Under the pieces are notes generated by a model. It did not search any database. It saw only the letters and a program-made list of their open reading frames with translations, and was not told where the DNA came from. Made by a program: the position numbers and the translations under genes. DNA of 64,000 nucleotides, taken from assembly GCA_963823075.1 (NCBI GenBank), contig CAWGKE010000021.1, positions 146,084 to 210,083 of the forward strand, written 5' to 3'. The DNA is from UBA4732 sp963823075 (GTDB taxonomy: Bacteria > Planctomycetota > Planctomycetia > Gemmatales > Gemmataceae). This document shows positions 17,499 through 26,201 of this stretch, piece by piece (the stretch's first letter is position 1; every line of letters begins with the position of its first letter).

Positions 17499-18620
17499 CT
17501 ATCCTCCGCCGCCCAGGAGATACCCCAGCACCGCCTGCGCCGACTCATCGAGCGTTTGCAGCCGGCGCACCTCGTACCGCCCCTCCTGCACCAGCCGGGC
17601 CAGGTCCTGGAAGAACGTCCGCGGGTTGCGGGCACGGACCAGCAGCCGGCCGACGCCGCCCTCGCCCGGCTCGTCCTCCAGCAATTCCACGCCGACCACG
17701 TCCGGCAGCCGCAGCAGCGCCCCGGCCAGGTCGCGCCGGCGGTCCTGGCTTGCTCCGCTGCCGTGCGCCACGTCCAGGCGGACGGTGAGCGGATGGTCGT
17801 CGAGTCGGTCGCGGATTTGGGCCACGGAGCCGATCGCGGCGATCCGGCCGCGCGCCATGACGGCGACGTGATCGGTCAGTTTTTGCAGCTCGTCCAGCTC
17901 GTGGCTGGACGCCAGCAAGCACTTCCCCTGCTCGCCCAGCCCGCGGAACAGCGCGATGAACTCGGCCCGGCCGACCGGGTCGATGCCGCTGAGCGGCTCG
18001 TCGAGGACCAGCAATTCCGGGTCGTGCAGCAGCGCCTGGGCCAGCTTGACGCGCTGGCGCATCCCCTTGGAGTAGCCGCGCAGCCGCCGCTCGGCCCGGC
18101 CGGCCATGCCGACGCGCTCCAGCGCCGCCCCGGCTCGCCGCCGCGCCTCGACGGCCGTGTAGCCGTTCAGCCGGGCCATCGCCTCCACGAACTGCCGTCC
18201 CGACATTTCCTCATAAAACGCATCCACTTCGGGGCAATAGCCGATGTGGCGCTTGGCCGCCGCCGACCACGCATCCCGGCCCAGAACCTGTACGCTCCCC
18301 AAATCCGGCCGCAAATGTCCGGTGATGAGGCGCATAAGCGTGCTTTTGCCGGCGCCGTTGGAGCCGACCAGCCCGGTGACGCCCGGCCGCAGCTCCAGCG
18401 TCACCTGATTGACGCCGATCACGGGGCCGTACCACTTGCTCACGCGCTGGCACAGCAGGACCGGAGTGGCGAGTGGCGAGTGGCGAGTGGCGAGTGAAGA
18501 AGAAACGGACGGGACGGCCGCCTCTGTGCCGTCTTTTCTCGCCACTCGCCACTCGCCACTCGCCACTTCTAGCGAACGATTTCCACCGCCCGCAGCCGCA
18601 GCGCCAGGTAGCTCAGACAT
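17499..18620 (-). CDS. ABC transporter ATP-binding protein
   Basis: The ATPase of an ABC-2 exporter. Walker A is GSNGAGKST, the signature region LRGYSKGMRQRVKLAQALLH, Walker B LLVLDEPLSGIDP, and the H-loop ASSHELDEL. The frame opens at ATG 18620, inside the end of the upstream permease gene, and the first 60 or so residues are low-complexity sequence (including SGEWRVA) from a hairpin repeat. A start near the GTG at VSKWYGP is plausible, giving about 300 residues. A C-terminal extension of about 110 residues is present. It is the third gene of the operon. Confidence 0.85.
   Translation of the reverse strand: MSELPGAAAAGGGNRSLEVASGEWRVARKDGTEAAVPSVSSSLATRHSPLATPVLLCQRVSKWYGPVIGVNQVTLELRPGVTGLVGSNGAGKSTLMRLITGHLRPDLGSVQVLGRDAWSAAAKRHIGYCPEVDAFYEEMSGRQFVEAMARLNGYTAVEARRRAGAALERVGMAGRAERRLRGYSKGMRQRVKLAQALLHDPELLVLDEPLSGIDPVGRAEFIALFRGLGEQGKCLLASSHELDELQKLTDHVAVMARGRIAAIGSVAQIRDRLDDHPLTVRLDVAHGSGASQDRRRDLAGALLRLPDVVGVELLEDEPGEGGVGRLLVRARNPRTFFQDLARLVQEGRYEVRRLQTLDESAQAVLGYLLGGGG
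18465..18568. repeat. Inverted array of GAGTGGC repeats
   Basis: The left arm is GAGTGGC units repeated from 18465 to 18495; the right arm is the complementary GCCACTC array from 18538 to 18568. The spacer is about 42 bp. It lies in the N-terminal coding part of the second ABC ATPase, directly after the first permease, and encodes SGEWRVA-like peptides. It could fold into a stem that affects expression of the downstream half of the operon. Confidence 0.8.
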
Positions 18621-19525
18621 GCCAGGCTCACTCCTCCCAAAACGACCGCCGCCTCGCCCCACGCCGGTTGCATACCGTCGGCGCCCGGCCGGATTTGCAG
18701 ACAGGCGCCGCCCACCAGCCAGGCGTCGTTCCACAGGTCCATCAGCCGCCAGCGCGGGTCGAAGTGCAAGCCGACCACCAGCGCCGTCGCCAGCAGCCGG
18801 CACAGCAAGAACAGCGTCGTCCACGCCATGATGAGCGGCACCGTCCGCACCAGCCATACCGCCGTCGCCAGCAGCACCGGCGTCAGCACTGCCGTCAGCA
18901 CGGCGCCGTAGCCCAGGATGCCGAGCATCAGATGGCCGTTGCGGGTGAAGTGGTCCCACGAATAGACGAAGCCGTATTCGACGAACAGCGCCAGGGCGGG
19001 CAGCGTCGTCGTCAGATTGATGAAGGCGGCCACGGCCAGGCCCTTGCCGAGCAGGTAGTGGCGCCGGCCCATCGGCTTGGACAGGTAAAACGTCAGGCTG
19101 CCGTAGCGGAAGTCGTTGCCGATCAGGACCGAGCCGGCCAGGGCCAGGACGATCATCACGACGTAGCCCTGGTAGGTGATGTAATTGCGATACGTCTCGG
19201 CGGAGCCGTCCAGTTTGAGGCGGTCGGCGAGCAGCTCGACCAGATCGCCCGGCCGAACCGGCACCAGGCCGACGCTGATCCGCGTCTGACCGAGCTGCGT
19301 CTGGAACCACGCCAGCAGGTACAGGCCGAAAAAGAACAGCAGGAAGACCATCAGGCCGAGGGCGTACAGGCCCCAGAACAGCTTGCGCCGCATCAGCAGG
19401 GCCAGGCCGGTGCGGGCGATCGGCCAGGCGGACGCGAGCGGCGGCCGGAACACGCCCTTCCAGGGTCGGTAATGCAGCAGTTGCGGCGGCCCGGCTCGGC
19501 CGGGCCGCCCAGTTGGTTCACCCAT
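18569..19525 (-). CDS. ABC-2-type transporter permease
   Basis: A 318-residue membrane protein. After a basic N-terminus (LLMRRKLFWG) there are about six hydrophobic segments, the first LYALGLMVFLLFFFGLYLLA. A substantial extracytoplasmic region follows, then YGSLTFYLSKPMGRRHYLLG, the usual ABC-2 coupling region. I chose ATG 19525, which overlaps the upstream ATPase stop by 8 bp (CATGACGG context). It probably partners with the ATPase at 19518-20597. The substrate is unknown. Confidence 0.84.
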   Translation of the reverse strand: MGEPTGRPGRAGPPQLLHYRPWKGVFRPPLASAWPIARTGLALLMRRKLFWGLYALGLMVFLLFFFGLYLLAWFQTQLGQTRISVGLVPVRPGDLVELLADRLKLDGSAETYRNYITYQGYVVMIVLALAGSVLIGNDFRYGSLTFYLSKPMGRRHYLLGKGLAVAAFINLTTTLPALALFVEYGFVYSWDHFTRNGHLMLGILGYGAVLTAVLTPVLLATAVWLVRTVPLIMAWTTLFLLCRLLATALVVGLHFDPRWRLMDLWNDAWLVGGACLQIRPGADGMQPAWGEAAVVLGGVSLACLSYLALRLRAVEIVR

Positions 19526-20597
19526 GACGGCGGTCCTTGTCCGGGTCCGGCGCCGCGCCCGTGGCGGCCAGCGTCCGGTGGAACAGCTCCTCGAGGTCCT
19601 CGTCGTCGGGCAAGAGGCCGCGCAGCAGCACGCCGGCGCGTCCGGCCAGGGCGAAGAAGGAGCGCGTCTCCCAGCCGGACGGCACGGCCACGCGCAGCTC
19701 GCCCCGTCCATTGTGGTGGAGGACGCGCACGCCTTCAAGGCGCAGTCCCTCGCGGAACGCCTCCTCGTCGCCCTGGACCTGCAAACGGTAGCGGTCCTGT
19801 CGGCGGGCGCGAACCGCGTCCACGCCGCCCTGAAGCAGCACCCGGCCCTGGTGCAGGATCAGCACCGTTTCGCAGACGCGCTCCACGTCGCCGAGCAGGT
19901 GGGTGGACAAAAGGACGGATTTGCCGTGTTCGCGGCCGAGCGTCAGCAGCAGCCGCAGCATGGCGTCGCGGCCGGACGGATCGAGGCCGCTGGTCGGCTC
20001 GTCGAGCAGCAGCACCGGCGGATCGTGGACCAGCGCCTGGGCCAGCTTGAGCCGCTGCTTCATGCCGGTGGAGTATTCCTCCAGCCGGCGGTAGCGGGCG
20101 TCCTCCAGCTCCAGGTACGTCAGCACCTCGTGGGCGCGGCGGCGAGCCTCGCGTGGCGGCATTCCGTACAGCTCGCCGGCCAGGGCGACGTACTCGGCGC
20201 CGCGCAAACCGGGCACGAGGGCGTCGGCCTCGGGCATGTAGCCGACGGCCCGGCGCAGCTCGACGCCGGCGCGGCCGAGGTCGAGGCCGAGGACGCGGCC
20301 GGTCCCCGACGACGGCGGCAGCAGGCCGAGAAGGATTTTGAGGAGGGTGGATTTGCCGGCGCCGTTGGGTCCGAGCAGTCCGATGCGGCCGGGCGGCAGG
20401 CGGACGGTCACGTCGCGGAGGGCGTGCTGACTGCCATACCGCCGCGACACGCGGTCCAGCTCGATCAGCGGCGGGGGGACTCCACGATCGGCGCCTCCAG
20501 GTTCGGACGGGGGTATTGTACCACGCGGAGCAAGGTGGACGGGGGCCGCCGATTTCTTTGCAACCGAACCCGCCCTCGCGGTACTCACCTGTCGCAA
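19518..20597 (-). CDS. ABC transporter ATP-binding protein
   Basis: The ATPase for the adjacent permease, leading the five-gene operon. Walker A GPNGAGKST, signature EYSTGMKQRLKLAQALVH, Walker B VLLLDEPTSGLDP, and H-loop LSTHLLGDVE are all present. The start is uncertain: TTG 20597 gives 359 residues, with a low-complexity N-terminus before LIELDRVSRRYG. A start closer to LIELDRV would fit the family better. The upstream 60 bp separate it from the divergent lipoprotein gene at 20658. Confidence 0.85.
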   Translation of the reverse strand: MRQVSTARAGSVAKKSAAPVHLAPRGTIPPSEPGGADRGVPPPLIELDRVSRRYGSQHALRDVTVRLPPGRIGLLGPNGAGKSTLLKILLGLLPPSSGTGRVLGLDLGRAGVELRRAVGYMPEADALVPGLRGAEYVALAGELYGMPPREARRRAHEVLTYLELEDARYRRLEEYSTGMKQRLKLAQALVHDPPVLLLDEPTSGLDPSGRDAMLRLLLTLGREHGKSVLLSTHLLGDVERVCETVLILHQGRVLLQGGVDAVRARRQDRYRLQVQGDEEAFREGLRLEGVRVLHHNGRGELRVAVPSGWETRSFFALAGRAGVLLRGLLPDDEDLEELFHRTLAATGAAPDPDKDRRHG

Positions 20598-20657
20598 AGC
20601 CGAGGCGTGCGCCCGGCGGCAAAGTCCTGGTGATCCATCATTCGACGAGGTGCGGTC

Positions 20658-21431
20658 ATGAAGAAGTACATGTCTTTGGCGGCGGGTGTGGTCGGGCTTG
20701 TGGCGCTGGCGGCGGCCCAGGCCGGCTGCCTACCGGGGCAGGACGGGGGATACGTCAAGGTCCACTTCGCCCGGACCCGCGGCGTGGGAGACTTCAACGG
20801 CTTCCCGAACGTCGATCTGGACGGGAGCAAGCTGTCGGCCGAGGAAACGGCGCAGCTCTGCAAGCTGATCGAGGACGCCCACTTCTTCGACCTGAAATCC
20901 AGCCCCACGCCGCCGCCCAACATCCCCGACCCAATGGCGGGCTACGACCTGACCGTCGAAATGGACGGCCGGACGCACACCATCTGGTTGCAGGACGGCG
21001 ACGTCGGCAAGTCGCTGCAACCGCTGATCGACGCGCTGACCCGCCGCGCGATGCCCTGTCTGGGGCAGGTTCCCGCGACGGTTCGGGCGGAAGAGGAGCA
21101 GCCGGCCATCCACGTCGAATTCACGAAGGGCGGCGGCATCGCCGGCTTCCACCAGACGGCGACGGTCGATTCCACCACACTGTCGGCCGAGGACGCCCAG
21201 AAGCTCGCCAAGCTGATTGCGGACGCTCGCTTCTTCGATCTGCCGGAGCAGTTCCCACCGAGCGGGACCGCCGACGGGTTCAGCTGCACGATCACGGTGG
21301 AGATGAACGGCGAGAAGCACACGGTCAACGTCGATGAGGAGAAGTTCCCGGCGGAATTGAAGCCGCTCATCGAGTGGCTGGCCGGCCGGGCGATCTCGCA
21401 GGCGCCGGTCGGCTGCGTGGTCCCCGCGTGA
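20658..21431 (+). CDS. Lipoprotein with two emfourin-like (protealysin-inhibitor-like) domains
   Basis: A 257-residue secreted protein starting at ATG 20658. Its signal peptide ends in a lipobox-like AQAGC (Cys about 23). The rest is an internal duplication: residues about 31-122 (VHFARTRGVGDFNGFPNVDL..LSAEETAQLCKLIEDAHFFDL) and about 147-245 (VEFTKGGGIAGFHQTATVDS..LSAEDAQKLAKLIADARFFDL) are clear paralogues. Each repeat follows the emfourin pattern of small protein inhibitors of thermolysin-like proteases: a Gly-rich loop, an Asp/Ser strand, then a helical ELxKLI-xxxxFFDL. Inhibitor function is inferred from shape only. It stands alone, divergent from the ABC operon. Confidence 0.6.
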   Translation: MKKYMSLAAGVVGLVALAAAQAGCLPGQDGGYVKVHFARTRGVGDFNGFPNVDLDGSKLSAEETAQLCKLIEDAHFFDLKSSPTPPPNIPDPMAGYDLTVEMDGRTHTIWLQDGDVGKSLQPLIDALTRRAMPCLGQVPATVRAEEEQPAIHVEFTKGGGIAGFHQTATVDSTTLSAEDAQKLAKLIADARFFDLPEQFPPSGTADGFSCTITVEMNGEKHTVNVDEEKFPAELKPLIEWLAGRAISQAPVGCVVPA

Positions 21432-21616
21432 AGTCGCCGGAGTCGTCCCATGCACCACGGGCGGATGCGCCGCCCGTGGTGTTTCCGTTTCCCGCCGCCG
21501 CGGCGTATGATAAAACTAAAACCGGGACGGGCCTTCCGGCCGCGGCGCGCGTTTAATCTTCGGGGCGCGGCCGCGGCCCCTGCCGCGCGGTGGACCTCCC
21601 GGAGCGCGACGCGATC

Positions 21617-23242
21617 ATGAATCCGATTTCGCAAACCGGCCCCGCCTCGCCTCCCGCCGACGATGCGCCCGCGCTGGACCTGACCGGCCGCACCCTCGGC
21701 GATTACCACGTCCTCCGCCGCCTCGGCGAAGGCGGCATGGGGCAAGTCTACCTGGCCGAGCAGCTGTCGCTCAAGCGCAAGGTGGCCCTCAAGGTCCTCC
21801 GCGCCGACCTCGCCGCCAGCCCCACCTCGCTCCAGCGCTTCAAGGCCGAGGCCGAGGCCGTCGCCAAGGTGACGCACGCCAACATCATCCAGGTCTACGC
21901 CGTCGGCGAGCTCGACGGCCATCCCTTCATCGCCCTCGAATACGTCGAGGGCCGCAACCTCAAGGAGTTCGTATCCAAGAAGGGGCCGCCGGAATTGCTC
22001 CTCGCGCTCTCCATTATGCGCCAGACCGCGGCCGCCCTGCAACGCGCCAGCGAGGCCGGCATCGTCCACCGCGACATCAAGCCCGAAAACATTCTTCTGA
22101 CCAAAAAGGGAGAGGTCAAGGTGGCGGATTTCGGCCTGTCGCGCTGCCTCGACGCCGAGCGCCCGGCCCTGAACCTCACCCAGAGCGGCGTCACGATGGG
22201 CACGCCGCTGTACATGAGCCCCGAACAGGTCGAGGGCAAGCCGCTCGACGCCCGCACGGACATCTATTCGCTGGGAGTCACCAGCTATTTCATGCTGGCC
22301 GGTCAGCCGCCCTTCGACGGCGCCACGGCGTTTGAAGTGGCCATGAAGCACGGCCGCGACGAGCCGCCGCCGCTGGCGTCGATCCGGCCCGACCTGCCCG
22401 AAAGCCTCTGCGCCGTCGTCCACAAGATGCTGGCCAAGGACCCCGCCCAGCGCCACCAGACCGGCCGCGAATTGATCCGCGACCTGGCCCGGGTGCGCGA
22501 GGGGCTGAGCGGCCAGACGATGCTCGTTGCAAGGACCAGTTTCGCGGCCGACCCGGCCCCGGCGTCGTCGCCGTCGCTGCCAGCGGCGCCGGCGGCGACG
22601 ACCGGCGCGATGCCGAAGCCTTCCCGCTGGGTGTGGGGGATCGTCGCGTTCGCGCTGAGCCTGGTCGCGGCCGTCGCGCTCGGCGGCGCCGCGGCCTGGG
22701 TGCGCCGGCAGGCCGTCGAGGCGCCGCCTACGCCCGCCGCCGCGAGCGCCGACGCCGGCGACGTGGACGACGACCTGCCGCTCAACGACGAGGAGCTGCG
22801 CAAGGTCGTGGATAAGTACCTGCGGTCTCCCAACGCCGCGGACGTGTCGGTCGGGATGGGCCTGTGCCTGGACCTCGGGACGCGCTATCTGGACCAGCAT
22901 CGGCTGGACGACGCGGAGAAGCTCTTCGAGAAACTGGACGGAATGCAGAACGTGCGGCCGTATCAGCTGCTCGGCCGGCTGGGGCGCGGCATCGTGCTGG
23001 CCCTGCGCGACCAGGCGGACGAGTCGAATCGGCTGTTCCGCGATGCGTTCACGGAGCCGTTGTTCAAAGACATTCAGAAGCGTTGGCAGGACGGCAAATT
23101 GCTTGGCCCCGACGTGGGCAAGATGTGGACGAACCCGAAATTCCGCTTCTGGCTCGCACAGGCGGCTTCCTACAACACCCGCAACGGGACGGAGGTCCCG
23201 CCGGCGTTGAAGTGGTTGTCCGAGCCGCACCCGCGTCCGTGA
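21617..23242 (+). CDS. Ser/Thr protein kinase with a transmembrane helix and C-terminal helical domain
   Basis: A Hanks-type kinase, 541 residues from ATG 21617 (an in-frame GTG at 21590 is less likely). The kinase domain covers about 30-310: glycine loop LGEGGMGQVY, VAIK-like VALKVLR, catalytic HRDIKPENIL (about 150), DFGLSR, and APE-like MSPEQVEGK. A single transmembrane helix is at about 338-362 (WVWGIVAFALSLVAAVALGG). The extracytoplasmic C-terminus is helical and TPR-like and may sense a ligand. The kinase is unrelated in layout to the TPR kinase at 3756-6961. No cognate sigma factor is adjacent. Confidence 0.9.
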   Translation: MNPISQTGPASPPADDAPALDLTGRTLGDYHVLRRLGEGGMGQVYLAEQLSLKRKVALKVLRADLAASPTSLQRFKAEAEAVAKVTHANIIQVYAVGELDGHPFIALEYVEGRNLKEFVSKKGPPELLLALSIMRQTAAALQRASEAGIVHRDIKPENILLTKKGEVKVADFGLSRCLDAERPALNLTQSGVTMGTPLYMSPEQVEGKPLDARTDIYSLGVTSYFMLAGQPPFDGATAFEVAMKHGRDEPPPLASIRPDLPESLCAVVHKMLAKDPAQRHQTGRELIRDLARVREGLSGQTMLVARTSFAADPAPASSPSLPAAPAATTGAMPKPSRWVWGIVAFALSLVAAVALGGAAAWVRRQAVEAPPTPAAASADAGDVDDDLPLNDEELRKVVDKYLRSPNAADVSVGMGLCLDLGTRYLDQHRLDDAEKLFEKLDGMQNVRPYQLLGRLGRGIVLALRDQADESNRLFRDAFTEPLFKDIQKRWQDGKLLGPDVGKMWTNPKFRFWLAQAASYNTRNGTEVPPALKWLSEPHPRP

Positions 23243-23283
23243 ACCGTTGCCGCGTGGAATCGTTTAGAATCCGTACCGGAAGG

Positions 23284-23330
23284 GGGCGGGGAGACCCCGC
23301 CCCTGCCGTAGGGGCGGGGTCTCCCCGCCC
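23284..23330. terminator. Long GC hairpin after the kinase gene
   Basis: A 21-bp perfect stem (left arm from GGGCGGGGAGACCCCG, right arm ending CGGGGTCTCCCCGCCC) with a 5-nt loop GCCGT. It is strong enough to act as a terminator for the kinase transcript but lacks a U-run, so it may equally be a dispersed repeat. Its GCCGTAGGGGCGGGG segment matches the repeat at 13886-13920. Confidence 0.6.
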
Positions 23331-23354
23331 TTCCGCGATAGGAATTGGCCGTAG

Positions 23355-23474
23355 CGCAGGCCCGACATTCCGGCGAAGCTGGCGGAGGTGATCCACAAGG
23401 CGCACAGCCGGAAACCGGAGGACCGATACCCGGACGTCACGCCGTTCCGGCAGGAACTGAAGCGGTTTGCGTGA
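23355..23474 (+). pseudogene. 3' fragment of a Ser/Thr kinase gene
   Basis: An open stretch of about 39 codons encodes RPDIPAKLAEVIHKAHSRKP followed by EDRYPDVTPFRQELKRFA and a TGA stop. This is the last subdomain of a Hanks kinase (helix H/I, pattern LAxVIxKALxxxPxDRYxxxxxF). The rest of the kinase is absent, and the hairpin at 23284-23330 lies immediately upstream. I read it as the tail of a deleted kinase gene. It has no start of its own. Confidence 0.6.
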
Positions 23475-23500
23475 GGCGGTTTGCCTTCTCCGGCGGCATT

Positions 23501-24428
23501 CTAACCCGGCGCCCACAGCCGGCGCACCTCGTCCGGGCTGGCCGCGGTTTCCAGCGCTTTGAGGATCGCCTGCAATTTCTCTTCTTCGTAAATCTCCTGC
23601 ATCTCGGGCATCAGCCGCAGTCCCTCTTCGCCGAACCGCACCCGCAACAGCGATTCGATGCCCATGCGCAGTCCCCGACATTGCCCAAGGCGCTCAATGC
23701 TTGTGACGAACGGCATACGTCTCTCCTCTTGTATCTTGTGCATGTCCTGCCAAATCATGTTGTTCAGCGCCGGCGGCAGCACCATCATCCAGTCGATGAG
23801 GCGGAACAGCTCCCGCACGTCCTTCGGGCTGAAGCCGCGTTCGTACAGGCCGCGCACCAGACGGAGCTTCCAGGCGTGCCGGCCGGCGGGGTCGCCGTGC
23901 GTCTGCCGCGCCTTCAGGTGCGCCAGCACCACCTGCGCGAACGGGTTGACGCTCGCCTCCAGCACGGCCTCGTGCGCCGCCAGGTCCAGCAGCTTCACCG
24001 CCGGGAAGCGGAGGCCGGCCTCGCAGCCGAACAGGCTGCTGCGGAAGTCCGTCGGCCGCCAGGCGGGGTCATCGTCGGCCAGTACAGCGAGGCTGGCTAC
24101 CGGCCTATTGTACCTGTCGAAGACGCGGTAATTATAGACGTACATGCGCCTCGGGAACTCCGCGTCGCGCGCCGTCTGCACTTCGACGTGGACCAGAACC
24201 CAGCACTCGGCCCCGTCCGTCGTCCACACCTTGACGAGCTTATCGACGTAACGCCGGCCGACCTCGGCCTCGCGCACCACCTGCTGGAACTCCTTGTCCA
24301 GCGACTCGTAGCCGCGCGACCAGTCGATGCGCCGGTGGACCTCCGGGAACAGCAGCGCCAAAAACGGCTCGAAGTAAGCGTCCAGCGCTTCCTTCCACGG
24401 GCTGTCGTAGTCGGTGGATATTGGGCAT
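23501..24428 (-). CDS. Rpn/YhgA-like PD-(D/E)XK nuclease family protein
   Basis: A cytoplasmic protein of the Rpn (recombination-promoting nuclease)/putative transposase family, common in planctomycetes. The core has LDKEFQQVVREAEVGRRYVD and WVLVHVEVQTARD, the typical E-x-Q part of the PD-(D/E)XK fold, followed by FPRRMYVYNYRVFDRYNRPV. The C-terminal half is helical and ends in DEVRRLWAPG. A family-typical N-terminus (STDYDSPWKEALDAYFEPFL) is encoded upstream but has no in-frame ATG. ATG 24428 (MPNI) is one base out of frame, so an indel near 24420 is likely; without it only TTG 24361 is available. It could promote DNA rearrangement, and the IS pair lies immediately beside it. Confidence 0.7.
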
Positions 24429-24536
24429 CTCCCTTTGACACAAGATTGCCGAGGATTAAGGATGCCAGGTGACGTCTTTCAGAACGTCCCGTTCGTAGAT
24501 CCTCATCGCGTCGGCGATCCGGGTTTTGAGTGGTTC

Positions 24537-26002
24537 GTAACCGTCCAGCGGAATTCGCAAAGCAGCGCAGCTGCGCCGAGAGCCGACTGCTAAAATCGTG
24601 GCATGGACGCTTCCGTGTGCCCGGGATGCTGCGAACGCGATAGGCGCATCGCCGAGTTGGAACGCCGCGTCGCCGAGTTGGAAGCCCGACTCGGCACCAA
24701 CAGTTCCAACTCCTCGCTGCCGCCGTCCGCCAATCCCCCCGGCGCACCCAAGCCGGTCCAGAAAAAGAAGTCCAAACGTCCAGCCGGCGGACAACTGGGC
24801 CATCCCCCGCAGCTGCGGCGGTTGCTTCCCGCCGAGCGGGTCAACCATTTCAAGCACTTGGTCCCCAAGCGGTGTGAGCGCTGTGCCGCGGCCCTGCCCG
24901 CCCAGCCCTCGCCGGGCGATCCCGAGCCCACCCGCTTCCAAACCATCGAACTGCCCCCGGTCATAGCCGAGGTCACCGAGTACCAGGGCCACGCCCGCAC
25001 CTGCCCCTGCTGCGGCCACCGGACGCATGCGGTCATCCCGGCGGCGGTTCGCGCCCACAGTGTCGGGCCGCGGCTGACCGGCACGCTGTCCTACTTCTCC
25101 GGCTGTCACGGCCTGAGCAAGCGCGGCGTCGAGGAGATCGCCGACGCGGTCTTCGACGCCCCGATCGCCTTGGGCACGGTCTGCAACCTCGAGCAAGAAG
25201 TCGGCGCCGCCCTGGAGACGGCCCACCAGGAGGCGGTGGCGGCGGTGCGCCAGGCGGCGGTCAAGAACGCCGACGAGACCAGTTGGAAACTCGCGGGGGC
25301 GTTGTGCTGGCTGTGGGCGGCGGCCACCACCCGGGTGGTGGCCTTCGTGATCCACGCCCGCCGAAGCGCGGCGGGCCTGACGGCGATCCTGGGCCTGGAG
25401 ATCCTGGGGATCCTGTGCAGCGACCGCTGGGGCCCGTACAACCGGGTGCCGCCCCAGCGGCGGCAGATCTGCTGGGCGCACCTGAAACGGGATTTCCAGA
25501 AGATCATCGACCGGGGCGGCCCCGAAGAGTGGGTCGGACGGGAGGGGCGGCGACTGGTCAGGAAGGTCTTCGCCGCGTGGCACGGGTTCCGGGACGGACA
25601 GGTCACGCGGGCACAACTGGAAGCGCGGCTGGCCCCGGTGATGCGACGGATGAACCGGGTGCTGCTGGAAGGCGCGATCCTCGGCGCCGACCCAACGGTG
25701 GTGCGGTTCTGCGAGAACGTGCTGGCGTTGGAGCCTGCGCTGTGGACGTTCGTGACGACGGAGGGAGTGGAGCCGACGAACAACCACGTGGAACGACTGC
25801 TGCGTCGGGCGGTGCTGTGGCGCAGGCGGAGTTTCGGCTGCTGGAGTGGGAACGGCTGTCGCTTCGTCGAGCGGATTCTGACCGTGGTGCAAACCCGGCG
25901 GTTGCAGGCGAAGAATGTCCTGGATTACCTGCATGAGGCTGTCCTCGCCCATCGCACCGGCCAACCCTGCCCCTCACTGCTCTCGTAGCGTTGAACGATT
26001 AC
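24537..26002 (+). mobile_element. IS66-family insertion sequence, copy A (1466 bp)
   Basis: A single-transposase IS66-type element (ISBst12-like organisation, no tnpA/tnpB). Ends are imperfect inverted repeats starting GTAA (left GTAACCGTCCAGCG, right end complement GTAATCGTTCAACG). It is flanked by a perfect 8-bp duplication AGTGGTTC at 24529-24536 and 26003-26010, the size expected for IS66. Insertion split the HEPN-like gene. An apparently identical copy lies at 26202-27667 in the opposite orientation. Confidence 0.95.
24603..25988 (+). CDS. IS66-family transposase (copy A)
   Basis: A 461-residue DDE transposase that catalyses movement of the IS. It begins with a Cys-rich and coiled N-terminus (CPGCCERDRRIAELERRVAE), a zinc-binding region CERCAAALPAQ.., TCPCCGHRTHA, and then the catalytic domain. 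Acidic residues are visible in NADETSW, CSDRWGPYN and TNNHVERLLR, the last being the family's conserved C-terminal Glu segment. It starts at ATG 24603 and ends at 25988, 14 bp before the right IS end. The protein is the same as the one encoded by copy B, so both copies may be functional. Confidence 0.95.
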   Translation: MDASVCPGCCERDRRIAELERRVAELEARLGTNSSNSSLPPSANPPGAPKPVQKKKSKRPAGGQLGHPPQLRRLLPAERVNHFKHLVPKRCERCAAALPAQPSPGDPEPTRFQTIELPPVIAEVTEYQGHARTCPCCGHRTHAVIPAAVRAHSVGPRLTGTLSYFSGCHGLSKRGVEEIADAVFDAPIALGTVCNLEQEVGAALETAHQEAVAAVRQAAVKNADETSWKLAGALCWLWAAATTRVVAFVIHARRSAAGLTAILGLEILGILCSDRWGPYNRVPPQRRQICWAHLKRDFQKIIDRGGPEEWVGREGRRLVRKVFAAWHGFRDGQVTRAQLEARLAPVMRRMNRVLLEGAILGADPTVVRFCENVLALEPALWTFVTTEGVEPTNNHVERLLRRAVLWRRRSFGCWSGNGCRFVERILTVVQTRRLQAKNVLDYLHEAVLAHRTGQPCPSLLS

Positions 26003-26201
26003 AGTGGTTCTTGGGCCGCGGCGTCGAGCGCCTGTAGGACTTGGCGAGCGTTCTGCACCTGACTCAACGCCGTGGCTTGCAGCAAAGGGCGATCGACATC
26101 GTAATCCGCATGATTGCGCAGTCGCCGCAACACGTTGAGGTCCGCTCCCGCTTGTTGGACAACGGCGTCGCCGGAGTTGCACAAACGCAACCACAGGTAA
26201 G

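Larger units (their letters stand above)
24456..26201 (-). pseudogene. HEPN-domain-like gene interrupted by an IS66-type element and truncated at its 5' end
   Basis: Two fragments on the minus strand, 26201-26003 and 24536-24456, are separated by IS66 copy A. Removing the element and one copy of its 8-bp target duplication (AGTGGTTC) restores frame exactly: ..LQALDAAAQEPL joins KTRIADAMRIYERDVLKD and ends VTWHP-stop. The remaining 90 or so codons contain NVLRRLRNHADYDVDRP, whose RNHADYD fits the R-x4-6-H motif of HEPN nucleotidyltransferase-associated proteins and RNases. The 5' part is missing, cut by copy B at 26202. It is clearly inactive now. Assigning it to HEPN is by motif only. Confidence 0.7.

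Noticed and set aside
20942..23230. A 762-codon open frame on the minus strand opposite the second kinase and emfourin-like genes
   Set aside because: It is antisense to two genes with clear domains, is Arg/Gly/Ala-rich with no family resemblance, and is a usual by-product of high G+C.
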